Source of the DNA: Alphaproteobacteria bacterium
GTDB taxonomy: Bacteria > Pseudomonadota > Alphaproteobacteria > GCA-2731375
Length of the DNA: 38,462 nt
Direction of reading: 5' to 3'
Assembly: GCA_016776605.1 (NCBI GenBank)
Contig: JADHTB010000031.1
Coordinates: 1-38,462, forward strand
Below the pieces are notes generated by a model. That model ran no database searches and was not told where the DNA came from. It saw nothing but the letters and a program-made list of their open reading frames with translations. Positions within the stretch are counted from its first letter, which is position 1. Every line of letters starts with the position of its first letter. Shown in pieces: positions 16,103 through 26,366 of the stretch. The position numbers were made by a program, and so were the translations under genes.

Positions 16103-17662
16103 CTATTCCAGTTCGATGGTTCCCGGTGGCTTTGAGGTAACGTCGTAGACGACCCGGTTGATGCCGCGCACCTCGTTGATGATACGGGTGGCGGTGCGGC
16201 CCAGAAATTCATGGGTGAAGGGGTAATAATCCGCCGTCATGCCGTCGGTGGAGGTGACCGCGCGCAGGGTGCACATATAGTCATAGGTACGCTGGTCGCC
16301 CATGACGCCGACGGTGCGTACGGGCAGAATGGCGGCAAAGGCCTGCCAGATCTCGTCGTACAGTCCGGCCTTGCGGATTTCGTCCAGATAAATGGCGTCG
16401 GCCCGGCGCAGGATGGCCAGCTTCTCGGCGCTGATTTCGCCGGGACAGCGGATGGCCAGGCCGGGTCCGGGAAAGGGATGGCGGCCGACCAGGCTTTCGG
16501 GCAGGCCCAGGGTGCGGCCCAACTCGCGCACCTCGTCCTTGAACAATTCGCGCAGGGGCTCGACCAGGGACATGTTCATGCGCTCGGGCAGGCCGCCCAC
16601 GTTATGATGCGACTTGATGGTGGCGGAGGGCCCGCCGAAGGGCGAAACGGATTCGATCACATCCGGATACAGGGTGCCTTGCGCCAGGAATTTAGCGCCG
16701 CCGATCCGATTGGCCTCTTCCTCGAAAACATCAATGAAGGTGGCGCCGATGATCTTGCGTTTCTGTTCCGGATCGCTGACCCCATCCAGCTTTTCCAGGA
16801 ACAGGTCGGCGGCGTCCCGATGCACCAGGGACAGGTTATAATGCTCCTTGAACAGGCTCACCACTTCCTCGGCCTCGCCCTCGCGCAACAGGCCATGATC
16901 GACGAAGACACAGGTCAACTGATCGCCGATGGCTTCGTGCAGCAGGATCGCCACGACGGATGAATCCACGCCGCCGGACAAACCGCAGATGACCTTGCCG
17001 TCGCCCACCTGGGCCTTGACCCGCGCCTCGGCCTCGTGACGGAAGGTGGCCATGTTCCAATCACCCCGGCAGCCGGCCACGTTATGGGTGAAATTGCGCA
17101 ACAGGGCGGTGCCATCAGGGGTATGCATGACCTCCGGATGGAACTGCACACCGTAATAACCCCGCGCATCATCGGCGATGGCGGCAAAGGGACAATTGGC
17201 GGAGGTGCCGACCACGCGAAAGCCCGGGGGGATTTCTATCACCCTGTCGCCATGGCTCATCCAGACTTGGTGCTGCTGGCCTGGCTGCCAGAGCCCCTGG
17301 AATAAGGTGCAATCGTCTTTGACATCGACAAAGGCGCGGCCGAACTCCTGATGATCGGAGGCCTCGACCCGCCCGCCCAGTTGTTCGCACATGGCCTGTT
17401 GCCCGTAACAAATGCCGAGCACGGGAATACCAAGATCGAACAGGCCCTGGGGTGCGCGGGGGGTATCGCTTTGGGTGGCAGACGATGGCCCGCCGGAAAG
17501 GATCACGCCGTTTGGCCGGATCTCCCGCAGCGCCTCCTCGCCCTTAAAATAGGGCGCTATTTCGCAATAAACGCCGCTTTCCCGCACCCTTCGGGCGATC
17601 AATTGGGTGACCTGGCTGCCGAAGTCGAGGATTAGGATGCGGTCTGTCATATGCTCATTCAT
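16103..17662 (-). CDS. guaA: GMP synthase, glutamine-hydrolysing
   Basis: A 519-residue GuaA converting XMP, glutamine and ATP to GMP. The N-terminal class I amidotransferase has nucleophile C85 ([10 protein letters not shown]) and VQFHPEV with its His and Glu. The ATP-pyrophosphatase loop is [11 protein letters not shown], and the C-terminal dimerisation domain ends KPPGTIELE. The second Met (position 17650) matches the usual start of the family better ([13 protein letters not shown]); neither ATG has a strong ribosome site. Four 14-bp tandem repeats lie directly upstream. guaB is about 2 kb upstream on the same strand. Confidence 0.96.
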   Translation of the reverse strand: MNEHMTDRILILDFGSQVTQLIARRVRESGVYCEIAPYFKGEEALREIRPNGVILSGGPSSATQSDTPRAPQGLFDLGIPVLGICYGQQAMCEQLGGRVEASDHQEFGRAFVDVKDDCTLFQGLWQPGQQHQVWMSHGDRVIEIPPGFRVVGTSANCPFAAIADDARGYYGVQFHPEVMHTPDGTALLRNFTHNVAGCRGDWNMATFRHEAEARVKAQVGDGKVICGLSGGVDSSVVAILLHEAIGDQLTCVFVDHGLLREGEAEEVVSLFKEHYNLSLVHRDAADLFLEKLDGVSDPEQKRKIIGATFIDVFEEEANRIGGAKFLAQGTLYPDVIESVSPFGGPSATIKSHHNVGGLPERMNMSLVEPLRELFKDEVRELGRTLGLPESLVGRHPFPGPGLAIRCPGEISAEKLAILRRADAIYLDEIRKAGLYDEIWQAFAAILPVRTVGVMGDQRTYDYMCTLRAVTSTDGMTADYYPFTHEFLGRTATRIINEVRGINRVVYDVTSKPPGTIELE

Positions 17663-17663
17663 T

Positions 17664-17719
17664 GGTTCATAGGCTACGGTTCATAGGCTACGGTTTTTTG
17701 GCTATGGTTTTTTGGCGGC
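17664..17719. repeat. Four tandem 14-bp repeats upstream of guaA
   Basis: The units are GGTTCATAGGCTAC twice (17664-17677, 17678-17691), then GGTTTTTTGGCTAT (17692-17705) and GGTTTTTTGGCGGC (17706-17719). On the minus strand, which is the guaA sense strand, they lie right before the start. They contain ATGs opening tiny frames (MNRSL-stop and MNQ-stop). They could be slippage products or a translation-control leader. Confidence 0.85.
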
Positions 17720-17795
17720 TTGACGCCGGGGGCAGCTTTACGACGCTGCCTAACCCCGGCGCAAGAACCTATTCACCGGCCTGCCAGGGAGCGCC

Positions 17796-18239
17796 CTATT
17801 TCGGGCGATAGGCGGCGATGGCAGCTTTCAAATCGTCATACTCCTTGCAGCCGAAGAAACAGATTCGATCCAACGCCGCCAGGTGTTTTTTCGCCATCGC
17901 CAGGTCACCCACCGCCAGATAAGTTTCGCCCACATATTCGTTGGCGCCCCTGTGCTCCGGGTTCATCTTCAGGGCCAGGCCGTAGTGTTTGAAGGCCATC
18001 TCAAATTGGCCCAACTTGCGGTGGGCATAGCCAAGATAATTGTGGGTATCCGCCGTGGCGATGTTAGCCGCCACGTCGCGTTCCAGCAGATTAATGGCGC
18101 CGGTCCAATCCTTGGCGTCGAGGGCCTTGCGCGTCGCCGGCCCCCATGGGCTGTTGCTGGGGCTTTCGTCGGTGCCGGCCGCCAATGCCGCCCCTGACCA
18201 CAGCATCGTGGCGATCAAACAGGCAAAGATGTATTTCAT
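17796..18239 (-). CDS. Periplasmic TPR-repeat protein
   Basis: A 147-residue protein with a signal peptide (MKYIFACLIATMLWSGAALAA, cleavage near residue 21). Helical repeats at about 45-130 (NYLGYAHRKLGQFEMAFKHY, then YVGETYLAVGDLAMAKKHL) fit two to three tetratricopeptide units. Two cysteines in CFFGC near the end could form a disulfide or bind metal. It lies between rsmB and guaA on the same strand. It is probably a protein-interaction factor of unknown partner. Confidence 0.8.
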   Translation of the reverse strand: MKYIFACLIATMLWSGAALAAGTDESPSNSPWGPATRKALDAKDWTGAINLLERDVAANIATADTHNYLGYAHRKLGQFEMAFKHYGLALKMNPEHRGANEYVGETYLAVGDLAMAKKHLAALDRICFFGCKEYDDLKAAIAAYRPK

Positions 18240-18263
18240 GATTATCCCCCAAATTGTCGTGGA

Positions 18264-19628
18264 TCAGACATCCACCATAACCTCATCGGGCGCGTTCTCG
18301 CCAGCCGCCGCACGACGTTGCAGGACGGCGGCGAAGAAGCCGTCCGTGCCATGCTGGGCCGGCGTCAGGCGCAGATATGGATCAGCACAGGGACATGCCG
18401 GGTGGTCCGGGCTGGTCATCACCTCATCCCAGACGCGGCTGATGGGCACAAGTTCGAAATCCGGCTGTTCGGCCAAAAATGCCTCTATCTGGTCCTCGTT
18501 CTCTTCCATCAGGATCGAGCAGGTGGCATAGATCAGGCGCCCGCCGGGGCGCACCAGGGGGGCCGTGCTACGCATTATCCTGCCTTGGGCAGCGACATAC
18601 CGGGCCAATTGTTCCGGTCCAAGACGCCATTTACTTTCGGGATTGCGGCGCCAGGTGCCGCTGCCGCTGCACGGTACATCCAACAGCAGGCGGTCCGTTT
18701 TCCCGGCCAACTCGGACAGGGCGGCGACCGCAACCGTCTCGCCCAGGGCATGGACCTGAACATTCCGCACCCTGGCCCGTTGTAATCGGATACGCAGGGG
18801 TTCGAGGCGCTTCGGCGCGCTGTCGAAGGCAAAAATCTGGCCTTTGTTTTGCATTTGCGCCGCCAGGGCCAGGCTTTTACCGCCCGCCCCGGCGCAATAG
18901 TCGACCACCTGCTGACCCGGCCCCACCGCGCATAGCAGCGCCACGAGTTGCGAGCCTTCGTCCTGTATTTCGATGGCGCCGTTGAGATACAGGGCATGTT
19001 TGGTCATGGTCTGCCGGCTCTCAAGGCGCAGGGCGGTTGGGGCAAAGCGGCCGGGTGTCGTGACGATATCATCCCGCGCCAGTCCGGCGGCAACCTTTGC
19101 CGGGGTGGATTTTAGAACATTGACCCGCAGGTCAACCTCGGCCCGGCCAAGCAAGGCCGCCATTTCCGCCGGCAGTTCCGGGCCAAACCGCCGCGCCAGG
19201 GATGCATTCAGCCATTCAGGATAATTGCCCGTCACCCAGGCCGGCACCGCCCCCGATGCCTCCGACGCCCCCGTTGCCGGCGCCTGCGACAATTGTGTCA
19301 GAACCGCCTGCTCGCCATCGTCCAGGCTGGCGGCGCAGAATTTTTCGCCATTGAACAATGCGGCAACTTCGCCGCTATCCATCTCGCCGTTGCTCAGCAA
19401 ATGGGCCAGCACCAGACGGCGGCTGTCGGCACTGTTGGTCCGCCAGGCGTATTCGCCACGCCGGCGCAAAACATCATACACGATTTCCGTCACCGCTCTG
19501 CGGTCCTTGGATCCGGCGTAACGGCGGCTGCGAAAAAAATTTGCGGCAAGACGATCCGCAGGCGCCGTGCTATCGGCAATCTGATCCAGCAGTTCGATGG
19601 CGGCCTGGATCCGCGCGCCGGGTGTCAT
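18264..19628 (-). CDS. RsmB/NOP2-type RNA cytosine-C5 methyltransferase
   Basis: A 454-residue SAM-dependent RNA m5C methyltransferase. The SAM site is VVDYCAGAGGKSLALAA (241-257). Two cysteines fit the family mechanism: C320 in DVPCSGSG and C370 in YATCSI, one attacking the cytosine and the other releasing the enzyme. The 16S rRNA position served by RsmB (C967 in E. coli) is the likely target, but the N-terminal NusB-like part is weakly conserved. It lies 15 bp after guaB and 24 bp before the TPR gene. Confidence 0.88.
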   Translation of the reverse strand: MTPGARIQAAIELLDQIADSTAPADRLAANFFRSRRYAGSKDRRAVTEIVYDVLRRRGEYAWRTNSADSRRLVLAHLLSNGEMDSGEVAALFNGEKFCAASLDDGEQAVLTQLSQAPATGASEASGAVPAWVTGNYPEWLNASLARRFGPELPAEMAALLGRAEVDLRVNVLKSTPAKVAAGLARDDIVTTPGRFAPTALRLESRQTMTKHALYLNGAIEIQDEGSQLVALLCAVGPGQQVVDYCAGAGGKSLALAAQMQNKGQIFAFDSAPKRLEPLRIRLQRARVRNVQVHALGETVAVAALSELAGKTDRLLLDVPCSGSGTWRRNPESKWRLGPEQLARYVAAQGRIMRSTAPLVRPGGRLIYATCSILMEENEDQIEAFLAEQPDFELVPISRVWDEVMTSPDHPACPCADPYLRLTPAQHGTDGFFAAVLQRRAAAGENAPDEVMVDV

Positions 19629-19643
19629 GGTGCTGTTTATCCT

Positions 19644-21206
<1,563 letters not shown>

Positions 21207-21207
21207 C

Positions 21208-21220
21208 TAGAGCAGTTCGC
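21208..21220. repeat. Solitary end of the TAGAGC repeat family
   Basis: TAGAGCAGTTCGC matches the family end. It lies downstream of the transglutaminase-like gene. Together with the element at 22109-22170 it brackets that gene with TAGAGC and GCTCTA in inverted order. Confidence 0.45.
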
Positions 21221-21277
21221 AAATTCCGCGCAGGGCTCCGTTGATGGCAGCCGGGGCCGGCCATCTTGCCTTGAGCG

Positions 21278-21979
21278 TTATTCGCTTCGACGGTCAGCCT
21301 CTGCCTCCGCTTCCATGTCACCTTTTGGCATGGCGCCCCGGTCGTCGCCATACATTGCCGGATAATGTTTCTTGAACGAAGCCAGCACATCATCAAACGG
21401 CAGGTCGGCGAAGGTGCCGTGATCGGTGATATATTCCATGTGCCGGTTGCCCGCCGCGTCAAAGGGATGAAACACCGAATCGTTCCGGCCATCAAATTCC
21501 AATGGCAGGGTGCCAAATTTCTCGCAGAGGCTCAGGTTAAAGACCGGCGTCGCCTTGACCCATTTGCCCTCTAAATAAATTTCCACATAGCCGTGATAGA
21601 CGAACAGGTCCGTCTGCATCAATTCGATCATCCGTTTCGAGGCCATGTGATTGCGCACATCGGCAAAACCGAGACGGGCCGGAATACCCAGGGCCCGGCA
21701 GGCCGCCGCCATCAAGGCGCCCTTGGTAATGCAAAAGCCGTTGCCCCGTTCCAGCACGGAACTGCCCTTCATGCCGATTTCGGTCATCTCGACGCCATAG
21801 GGATCATAGCGGAATTCATCGCGCACGGCGTAGTACAGGCGCACGGCCTTTTCCAGATCCGAACCATCCTGGCCCGCGGCCCGATGGGCAAAAGCGATGA
21901 CCGCCGCGTGGTCGCTATCCACATAGGTTGCGGGCTGAAGATAAGGCTGAAGATCCTCGGCGGTTATTGTTTCGCTCAT
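21278..21979 (-). CDS. Transglutaminase-like cysteine protein
   Basis: A 233-residue protein with a transglutaminase-core domain. C83 in GNGFCITKG is the expected nucleophile and H129 in VYHGYVEIY the expected His. The usual third residue, Asp in W-x-x-x-D-P, is Thr144 here (KWVKATP), so the triad is incomplete or altered. No signal peptide is seen, so it is probably cytoplasmic. The open frame begins earlier at 22054; the Met at 21979 is chosen because the domain starts there and a GGGAAGC site precedes it. Its substrate is unknown; relatives act as peptidases or amidases. Confidence 0.8.
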   Translation of the reverse strand: MSETITAEDLQPYLQPATYVDSDHAAVIAFAHRAAGQDGSDLEKAVRLYYAVRDEFRYDPYGVEMTEIGMKGSSVLERGNGFCITKGALMAAACRALGIPARLGFADVRNHMASKRMIELMQTDLFVYHGYVEIYLEGKWVKATPVFNLSLCEKFGTLPLEFDGRNDSVFHPFDAAGNRHMEYITDHGTFADLPFDDVLASFKKHYPAMYGDDRGAMPKGDMEAEAEADRRSE

Positions 21980-22108
21980 GAAGTTGCTTCCCGGCAGTAT
22001 CGCACGCAACTGATTTACGGCTTGGTGCCTTCGTATAACGCAAAATTTCCGCAATGCCTATGCTTGCCCTGAGCGCAGGCAAAGAAAATGCACTCAAACT
22101 CCTAAAAA

Positions 22109-22170
22109 TAGAGCCATTGAAGCAATCGCTTAAGTGGCGAAAGCAGCCCAATTAATTGAAAATTGCTCTA
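22109..22170. repeat. 62-bp palindromic mini-element, inverted copy
   Basis: It begins TAGAGCCATTG and ends AATTGCTCTA. In reverse complement it matches the 7064-7126 element at both ends: TAGAGCAATT, three bases, AATTAAT, and later AAG-C-GATTG and GCTCTA. The centres differ in sequence. It lies between the transglutaminase-like gene and the 3' end of rlmE. Confidence 0.7.
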
Positions 22171-22176
22171 GGTTTC

Positions 22177-22992
22177 CTAGGTTTCCGTCTCGCCCGACTT
22201 CGCCTCAATCTCTGTATCGGTTTCTGCGTCAGTTTCCGCACCGTTTCCAGCGCCTTGGCCGCGGTAGCCGGTAGCCACCACATACATCTCGGCCGAGTCG
22301 GAGCGGGAGGCCTCGGGTTTGACATGGCGGACCGCGGCAAAATCCCGTTTTATAGTGGCCAGCAAGGCGTGCTCGGTGCCGCCCTGCCAAACCTTGGCGA
22401 CAAAGCCACCGCCCGGCCGCAACACGGCCCTGGCCAGATCCAGGGCCGCCTCGGCCAAGGCCATGATGCGCAAATGATCGGTGGCCCGATGCCCCGTGGC
22501 GGGCGGCGCCATATCGCTTAACACCAGATCGGCAAGCCCGCCGAGAGCCGCCCGGATGGCTTCCTCGGTGGCCAGTTCGGTAACATCGCCCACCAGCGTT
22601 TGCGCCCCTGGGACCGCCTCCATTTCATTGATGTCCACGGCCAACACCCGGCCTTTCGGACCCAGGGCGTTAAGCAGAACCTGGGTCCAGCCACCGGGCG
22701 CGGCGCCCAGATCAACCACCGCGTGGCCCTTTTTCAGCAGGCCCAGTTTTTCATCCAGTTGCAGCAGCTTGTAGGCAGCGCGGGAACGGTAACCATCTTG
22801 TTTCGCGGCGATGACGTAAGGGTCGTTCAATTGTCTTTGCAGCCAACGGGTGGACGATGTTGAACGCCGCCGCGCCGTGCGCACCCGCACCGTCAAATTT
22901 CGGCCCGAGGGCCGGGATTTGCCAACCCCGCTTTTGGCCCCGCCTTTGCCGCCGCTTTTACCGCCGCCTTTATCGCCCGGTCCGGCGGTCAT
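22177..22992 (-). CDS. rlmE: 23S rRNA 2'-O-methyltransferase
   Basis: A 271-residue FtsJ/RlmE, which methylates U2552 of 23S rRNA. The catalytic core begins RSRAAYKLLQLDEK, with SAM motif VVDLGAAPGGWTQVL and DLVLSDMAPPATG. The K-D-K-E residues fit K (RAAYK), D (SDMAPP), K (FVAKVWQGG) and E (KPEASR). The N-terminal 40 residues are Gly/Lys/Ser-rich and basic; the C-terminal 25 are Glu/Thr-rich with ETDAETDTE repeats. Both extensions are longer than in E. coli (209 residues). It overlaps the upstream phosphatase gene by four bases. Confidence 0.95.
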   Translation of the reverse strand: MTAGPGDKGGGKSGGKGGAKSGVGKSRPSGRNLTVRVRTARRRSTSSTRWLQRQLNDPYVIAAKQDGYRSRAAYKLLQLDEKLGLLKKGHAVVDLGAAPGGWTQVLLNALGPKGRVLAVDINEMEAVPGAQTLVGDVTELATEEAIRAALGGLADLVLSDMAPPATGHRATDHLRIMALAEAALDLARAVLRPGGGFVAKVWQGGTEHALLATIKRDFAAVRHVKPEASRSDSAEMYVVATGYRGQGAGNGAETDAETDTEIEAKSGETET

Positions 22993-24035
22993 GCGATGGC
23001 CCCGTCCGCGGCGTTATTTCCGGACCGGCGGTCGTCGCATTCGATCAGTGACAGCAGCAACCCCTCACGCACCCCGCGGTCGGCCACCACCAGCGTCTCG
23101 CATGGCCAGGTGCGGCGAATGGCTTCCAAAATGGCGCAACCGGCGACCACCAGATCGGCCCGGCCACGGCCGATACACGGGTGGGCCGTGCGCTGTTCCA
23201 GGTTCATACCGCGTAATTGTTCGGCGGCTGACCGGGCATCGGCAAACGACAGCCACAGACCGTCAATCTGCCGGCGGTCATATTTTTCCAGACCCAAATG
23301 CACCCCGGACAAAGTGGTCACGGTACCAGAGGTGCCAATCATCTGCACCTCGCCCTGGCGCATTAATTCGTTGATCCCATGCTCCGCCTCAAAGAGGCCC
23401 ATACCCTCGAGCAAGCGCAGCACCAGGGATTCGTATTGTTCGGGGCTGAAATCGCCACCGCCATGGCGTTCGGCGATGCTGACCACGCCGATGGGCAGCG
23501 AGGTCAGGGCGATGGGTTCCAGGCCCGTGTCTGGGTGGTGTTTGGCCCAGATCAATTCGGTACTGCCGCCGCCAATGTCGAATACCAGGGCGTGGCGCGT
23601 CTTCGCCTCCATCAAGGACCGACAACCGGCGATCGCCAGGCCGGCTTCTTCTTCCGCCGTGATCGTCTCCAAATACAAGCCGGCCTCTTGGTTCACACGG
23701 GCCAGGAATTCATCGCAATTCCGCGCCTTGCGGCAGGCGGCGGTGGCAACACAGCGCGCCCGGGTGACCTTGCGCCGGCGCATCTTTTCGGCACAGATCT
23801 TCAAGGCGGCGATGGTCCTGTCCATGGCCTCCACGGACAAGTGCCGGCTGCCATCGACCCCTTCGCCAAGACGGACGATGCGGGAAAAAGCATCAACCAC
23901 ACGAAAGCCTTCCGCCGTTGGGCGGGCCACCAACAGGCGGCAATTGTTGGTGCCAAGATCGACGGCGGCATACATATGGTCCACCTGCGGGGCAGGCTTC
24001 CGCCCCGCTTGTTCTGTGTTGTCCCGCACTGACAC
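22989..24035 (-). CDS. Ppx/GppA-family exopolyphosphatase
   Basis: A 348-residue member of the Ppx/GppA branch of the actin/Hsp70-like ATPase superfamily. AAVDLGTNNCRLL (22-34) is the first phosphate motif, and VFDIGGGSTEL is the second. It lacks the long C-terminal domain of E. coli Ppx, giving the short alphaproteobacterial form. It may cut polyphosphate or pppGpp. The frame opens with GTG; an ATG at 23975, before YAAVDLGTNN, is a possible alternative start. It is translationally coupled to rlmE by the ATGA overlap. Confidence 0.88.
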   Translation of the reverse strand: MSVRDNTEQAGRKPAPQVDHMYAAVDLGTNNCRLLVARPTAEGFRVVDAFSRIVRLGEGVDGSRHLSVEAMDRTIAALKICAEKMRRRKVTRARCVATAACRKARNCDEFLARVNQEAGLYLETITAEEEAGLAIAGCRSLMEAKTRHALVFDIGGGSTELIWAKHHPDTGLEPIALTSLPIGVVSIAERHGGGDFSPEQYESLVLRLLEGMGLFEAEHGINELMRQGEVQMIGTSGTVTTLSGVHLGLEKYDRRQIDGLWLSFADARSAAEQLRGMNLEQRTAHPCIGRGRADLVVAGCAILEAIRRTWPCETLVVADRGVREGLLLSLIECDDRRSGNNAADGAIA

Positions 24036-24196
24036 CGCTGTTCTTACCCCTAACGCTTATGACAATTTTGTAACCTTAACTTGCCCCCTCAACGTGGTCC
24101 TGGCAATAGGCAGGATACCGCATGTGATCAGTTGACATCGCGAGGGCCGCTTCATAGGTTGCGCCAAGCATCCGTGGCTGGTCCTAGAACCCTTGT

Positions 24197-24270
24197 TGGG
24201 GGCTCGTCCAACGGTAGGACGCCGGACTCTGACTCCGTAAATACAGGTTCGAATCCTGTGCCCCCAACCA
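24197..24270 (+). tRNA. tRNA-Gln (anticodon CUG)
   Basis: A 74-base cloverleaf with CCA encoded. The acceptor stem TGGGGGC pairs with GCCCCCA. The D arm is GTCC/GGAC with GGTA in the loop. The anticodon loop CTCTGAC gives CTG at 34-36. The T arm is ACAGG-TTCGAAT-CCTGT. The top pair of the anticodon stem is C-T and unpaired. It reads the CAG glutamine codon. The U1-A72 first pair is typical of bacterial tRNA-Gln. Confidence 0.95.
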
Positions 24271-24321
24271 CGCCATTGCAATAACGCGCCGGACCCACCG
24301 CGCAGACCCGCCGCGGCAGTT

Positions 24322-24657
24322 TCAAGGCTTGCCGCGGCGATAGCCAAGGCGCTGCATGCATTGCGAATAGAGCTGGCTGCGCAGGGCGCTTTCCTGCAAC
24401 GACGCGCCCTTGCGCGGGGCGCCCGCGGCGTCATGGATTTTACCCTGGGACGAACGCAATTCGATTTGCGCCGCCATCGCGCCCTGGTTGCCCGTCCGTG
24501 CTTGCGCCTGTACCGAGGCGCTGCGGAAACAGGCTGTGGTATCTTTTTCAAAAGCCGCCCGGCTGCCGCCCTGCTTGCTCCACACAGGCTCCCCCGCGCA
24601 GGCCGCGAGTAGCGACAGCGTCATCAAACTGAGAGCCATGGCACTGACAAGGCGCAT
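24322..24657 (-). CDS. Small lipoprotein of unknown function
   Basis: A 111-residue protein with a lipoprotein signal: a hydrophobic run, then LLAAC with the lipid-accepting Cys at residue 20. The mature part is polar, with two further cysteines (ACFRSA and QCMQRLGY) that might form a disulfide. It is convergent with the tRNA gene. No known family is recognised. Ala/Gly after the Cys predicts outer-membrane sorting. Confidence 0.75.
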   Translation of the reverse strand: MRLVSAMALSLMTLSLLAACAGEPVWSKQGGSRAAFEKDTTACFRSASVQAQARTGNQGAMAAQIELRSSQGKIHDAAGAPRKGASLQESALRSQLYSQCMQRLGYRRGKP

Positions 24658-24867
24658 TCCCGTTCCTTCGCAAATCTCTGGTTGGAGTCCCTGGCGACTT
24701 TATGCCATGGACGGGAAGCCTGCCAACAGTGATAAAATTTGGGCGTAAAGATCTGCCTTGTTGGCATAACGGTTCGGTAAGCATCCCTACGCTATCATCA
24801 TGCCCAGGGCGCATCACATCCAGACGGTGTTTGCCGTATCCAAGTTAAACCGTTATTTTGGGGACCA

Positions 24868-25602
24868 ATGAAACCACGCATTCTGCTAATTGTGCATCAG
24901 GAAACCTCCAACCCCGGCCGGATCGGCCAGTTGGTGGAGGAATTTGGCTGTGAACCGGTGATTTGCCGCCATGCCTGCGGCGATCCCCTGCCCGAAAGCC
25001 TGGATGATTATGCCGCGTCGGTTATTTTCGGCGGTCCCATGAGCGCCAACGACGACCATCTGCCCGCCATTCGCAACGAACTGGACTGGCTGGAGGTTCC
25101 CTTGCGGGCGGATAAGCCTTTCCTGGGCATCTGCCTGGGCGCGCAGATGCTGGCGCGCTATCTGGGCGGCACGGTCGAAAGCCACCCCGAGGGTTATCAC
25201 GAAATTGGCTTTTACAAGGTCAACGCCTGCCCCGACGGCAAGGAGCTGTTCGATGACGGGCACTATTTTTACCAATGGCACAGCGAAGGTTTCACCTTGC
25301 CCCACGGGGTTGAACATTTAGCGGCCAGCGAATTGTTTCCCAATCAGGCCTTTCGGACCGGCAACGCTTATGGCCTGCAATTCCATCCTGACGTCACCGG
25401 CGAAATGATGAAACGGTGGAGCGGCAAGGCCGCCCATCGCATGGTTCTACCGGGCGCCCAGGCGCGGGACCTTCAGCATGCCGGTCATGCCGCCCATAAC
25501 GCGCGGATCGAAAGCTGGTCCCGGCGCTTCTTCGCCCACTGGCTGGCGCCCGTGCTTGGGCAAGCGGCGGCAGAGCCCATGGCCATGGCCGGCAGCGACT
25601 AG
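24868..25602 (+). CDS. Class I glutamine amidotransferase-like protein
   Basis: A 244-residue stand-alone class I amidotransferase domain of the type related to the GuaA N-terminal half. The nucleophile is C89 in FLGICLGAQML, and the His is H173 in LQFHPDVT. The usual Glu two residues on is Asp175 here. No synthetase domain is attached and no partner gene is adjacent. It could hydrolyse glutamine or a gamma-glutamyl compound. GGGGA precedes the ATG. The TAG stop is also the first three bases of the palindromic repeat at 25600. Confidence 0.85.
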   Translation: MKPRILLIVHQETSNPGRIGQLVEEFGCEPVICRHACGDPLPESLDDYAASVIFGGPMSANDDHLPAIRNELDWLEVPLRADKPFLGICLGAQMLARYLGGTVESHPEGYHEIGFYKVNACPDGKELFDDGHYFYQWHSEGFTLPHGVEHLAASELFPNQAFRTGNAYGLQFHPDVTGEMMKRWSGKAAHRMVLPGAQARDLQHAGHAAHNARIESWSRRFFAHWLAPVLGQAAAEPMAMAGSD

Positions 25603-25783
25603 AGCAGTTCCGGGCTATTCTGGTCCATTTGATGGCTTAGGGACGCCACCGAAGGCCGCACACCAAGGCGCCGTGGCTGCGTTGCGGTTCTTGGACGATG
25701 CACCACATCGACCTGCAAACCGCGCCTACCCACGGCGCCTTGGTGTGCGGTCAAATGGTTCAGAATAGCCCGGAACCGCTCTA
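25600..25783. repeat. Large TAGAGC/GCTCTA palindromic element, one-hairpin form
   Basis: This is a 184-bp element, inverted relative to the copy at 137-399. The terminal inverted repeats are about 32 bp with a few mismatches (TAGAGCAGTTCCGGG and CCCGGAACCGCTCTA). The main stem is 20 bp (25657-25676 with 25730-25749). Against the other copy it differs at two stem positions, and both differences are matched in the opposite arm. The second hairpin of the 137-399 copy is absent. The element starts on the stop codon of the amidotransferase gene. Confidence 0.85.
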
Positions 25784-25802
25784 GACCATTTTTGAGATTG
25801 AC

Positions 25803-26366
25803 TTACCCGCCCGTGCCCCCGGCCCGCGCCAGACTGTATGCCGCCAAGGTTTCGCTATAGTAGCGGTCGGTTCCGCCGCGATGGGTCAGGCCAAGTTTCT
25901 CCATGACCCGGCGCGATGCGCCATGTTCCGGGCGGGTAAAGGCCACAATTTCACGCACCGGCAGGTTGGCGAAGCCCCAGTCCATGACCGCGTTGGCCGC
26001 TTCCACCGCCAACCCCCGGCCCCAATGGGTTTGCTCCAAGGCGTACAGCAATTCCACCGCGCTGATCCGATCGGGCAACAGGCGCAGGCCGCAATAGCCG
26101 ATGACCCGCTCCTCGCCCCGCGCCGCCGTATCTTTGGTGGCGCGGCGCGGCGTAACAGCCAGGGCGCCACAGCCTCCCTCTCGCCATTCATCCTGGCTGC
26201 CGCGAATGAAACCGGCGGCAAAATGAGCCGGGCCCTTGGGCCCCATCGACGCCATGGCCAGATGCCGCCGCACGGCCTCGTCCGCGAAGAGATCCGCCAC
26301 GGCGGCCTGGTCGCCGTCAACGAAGGGCCGCAGCAGCAACCGGGACGTGACAAGTTCGATTTCCAT
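25803..26366 (-). CDS. GNAT acetyltransferase, RimJ/RimL-like
   Basis: A 187-residue GNAT-fold protein of the RimJ/RimL/YjcK type. It begins IELVTSRLLLRPF, a family hallmark. The acetyl-CoA-binding stretch is ALEQTHWGRGLAVEAANAVMDWGF, followed by HGASRRVMEKLGL. It acetylates an amino group of a protein or small molecule; the acceptor is unknown. It faces the 25600-25783 repeat, and a solitary repeat end lies upstream. Confidence 0.87.
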   Translation of the reverse strand: MEIELVTSRLLLRPFVDGDQAAVADLFADEAVRRHLAMASMGPKGPAHFAAGFIRGSQDEWREGGCGALAVTPRRATKDTAARGEERVIGYCGLRLLPDRISAVELLYALEQTHWGRGLAVEAANAVMDWGFANLPVREIVAFTRPEHGASRRVMEKLGLTHRGGTDRYYSETLAAYSLARAGGTGG

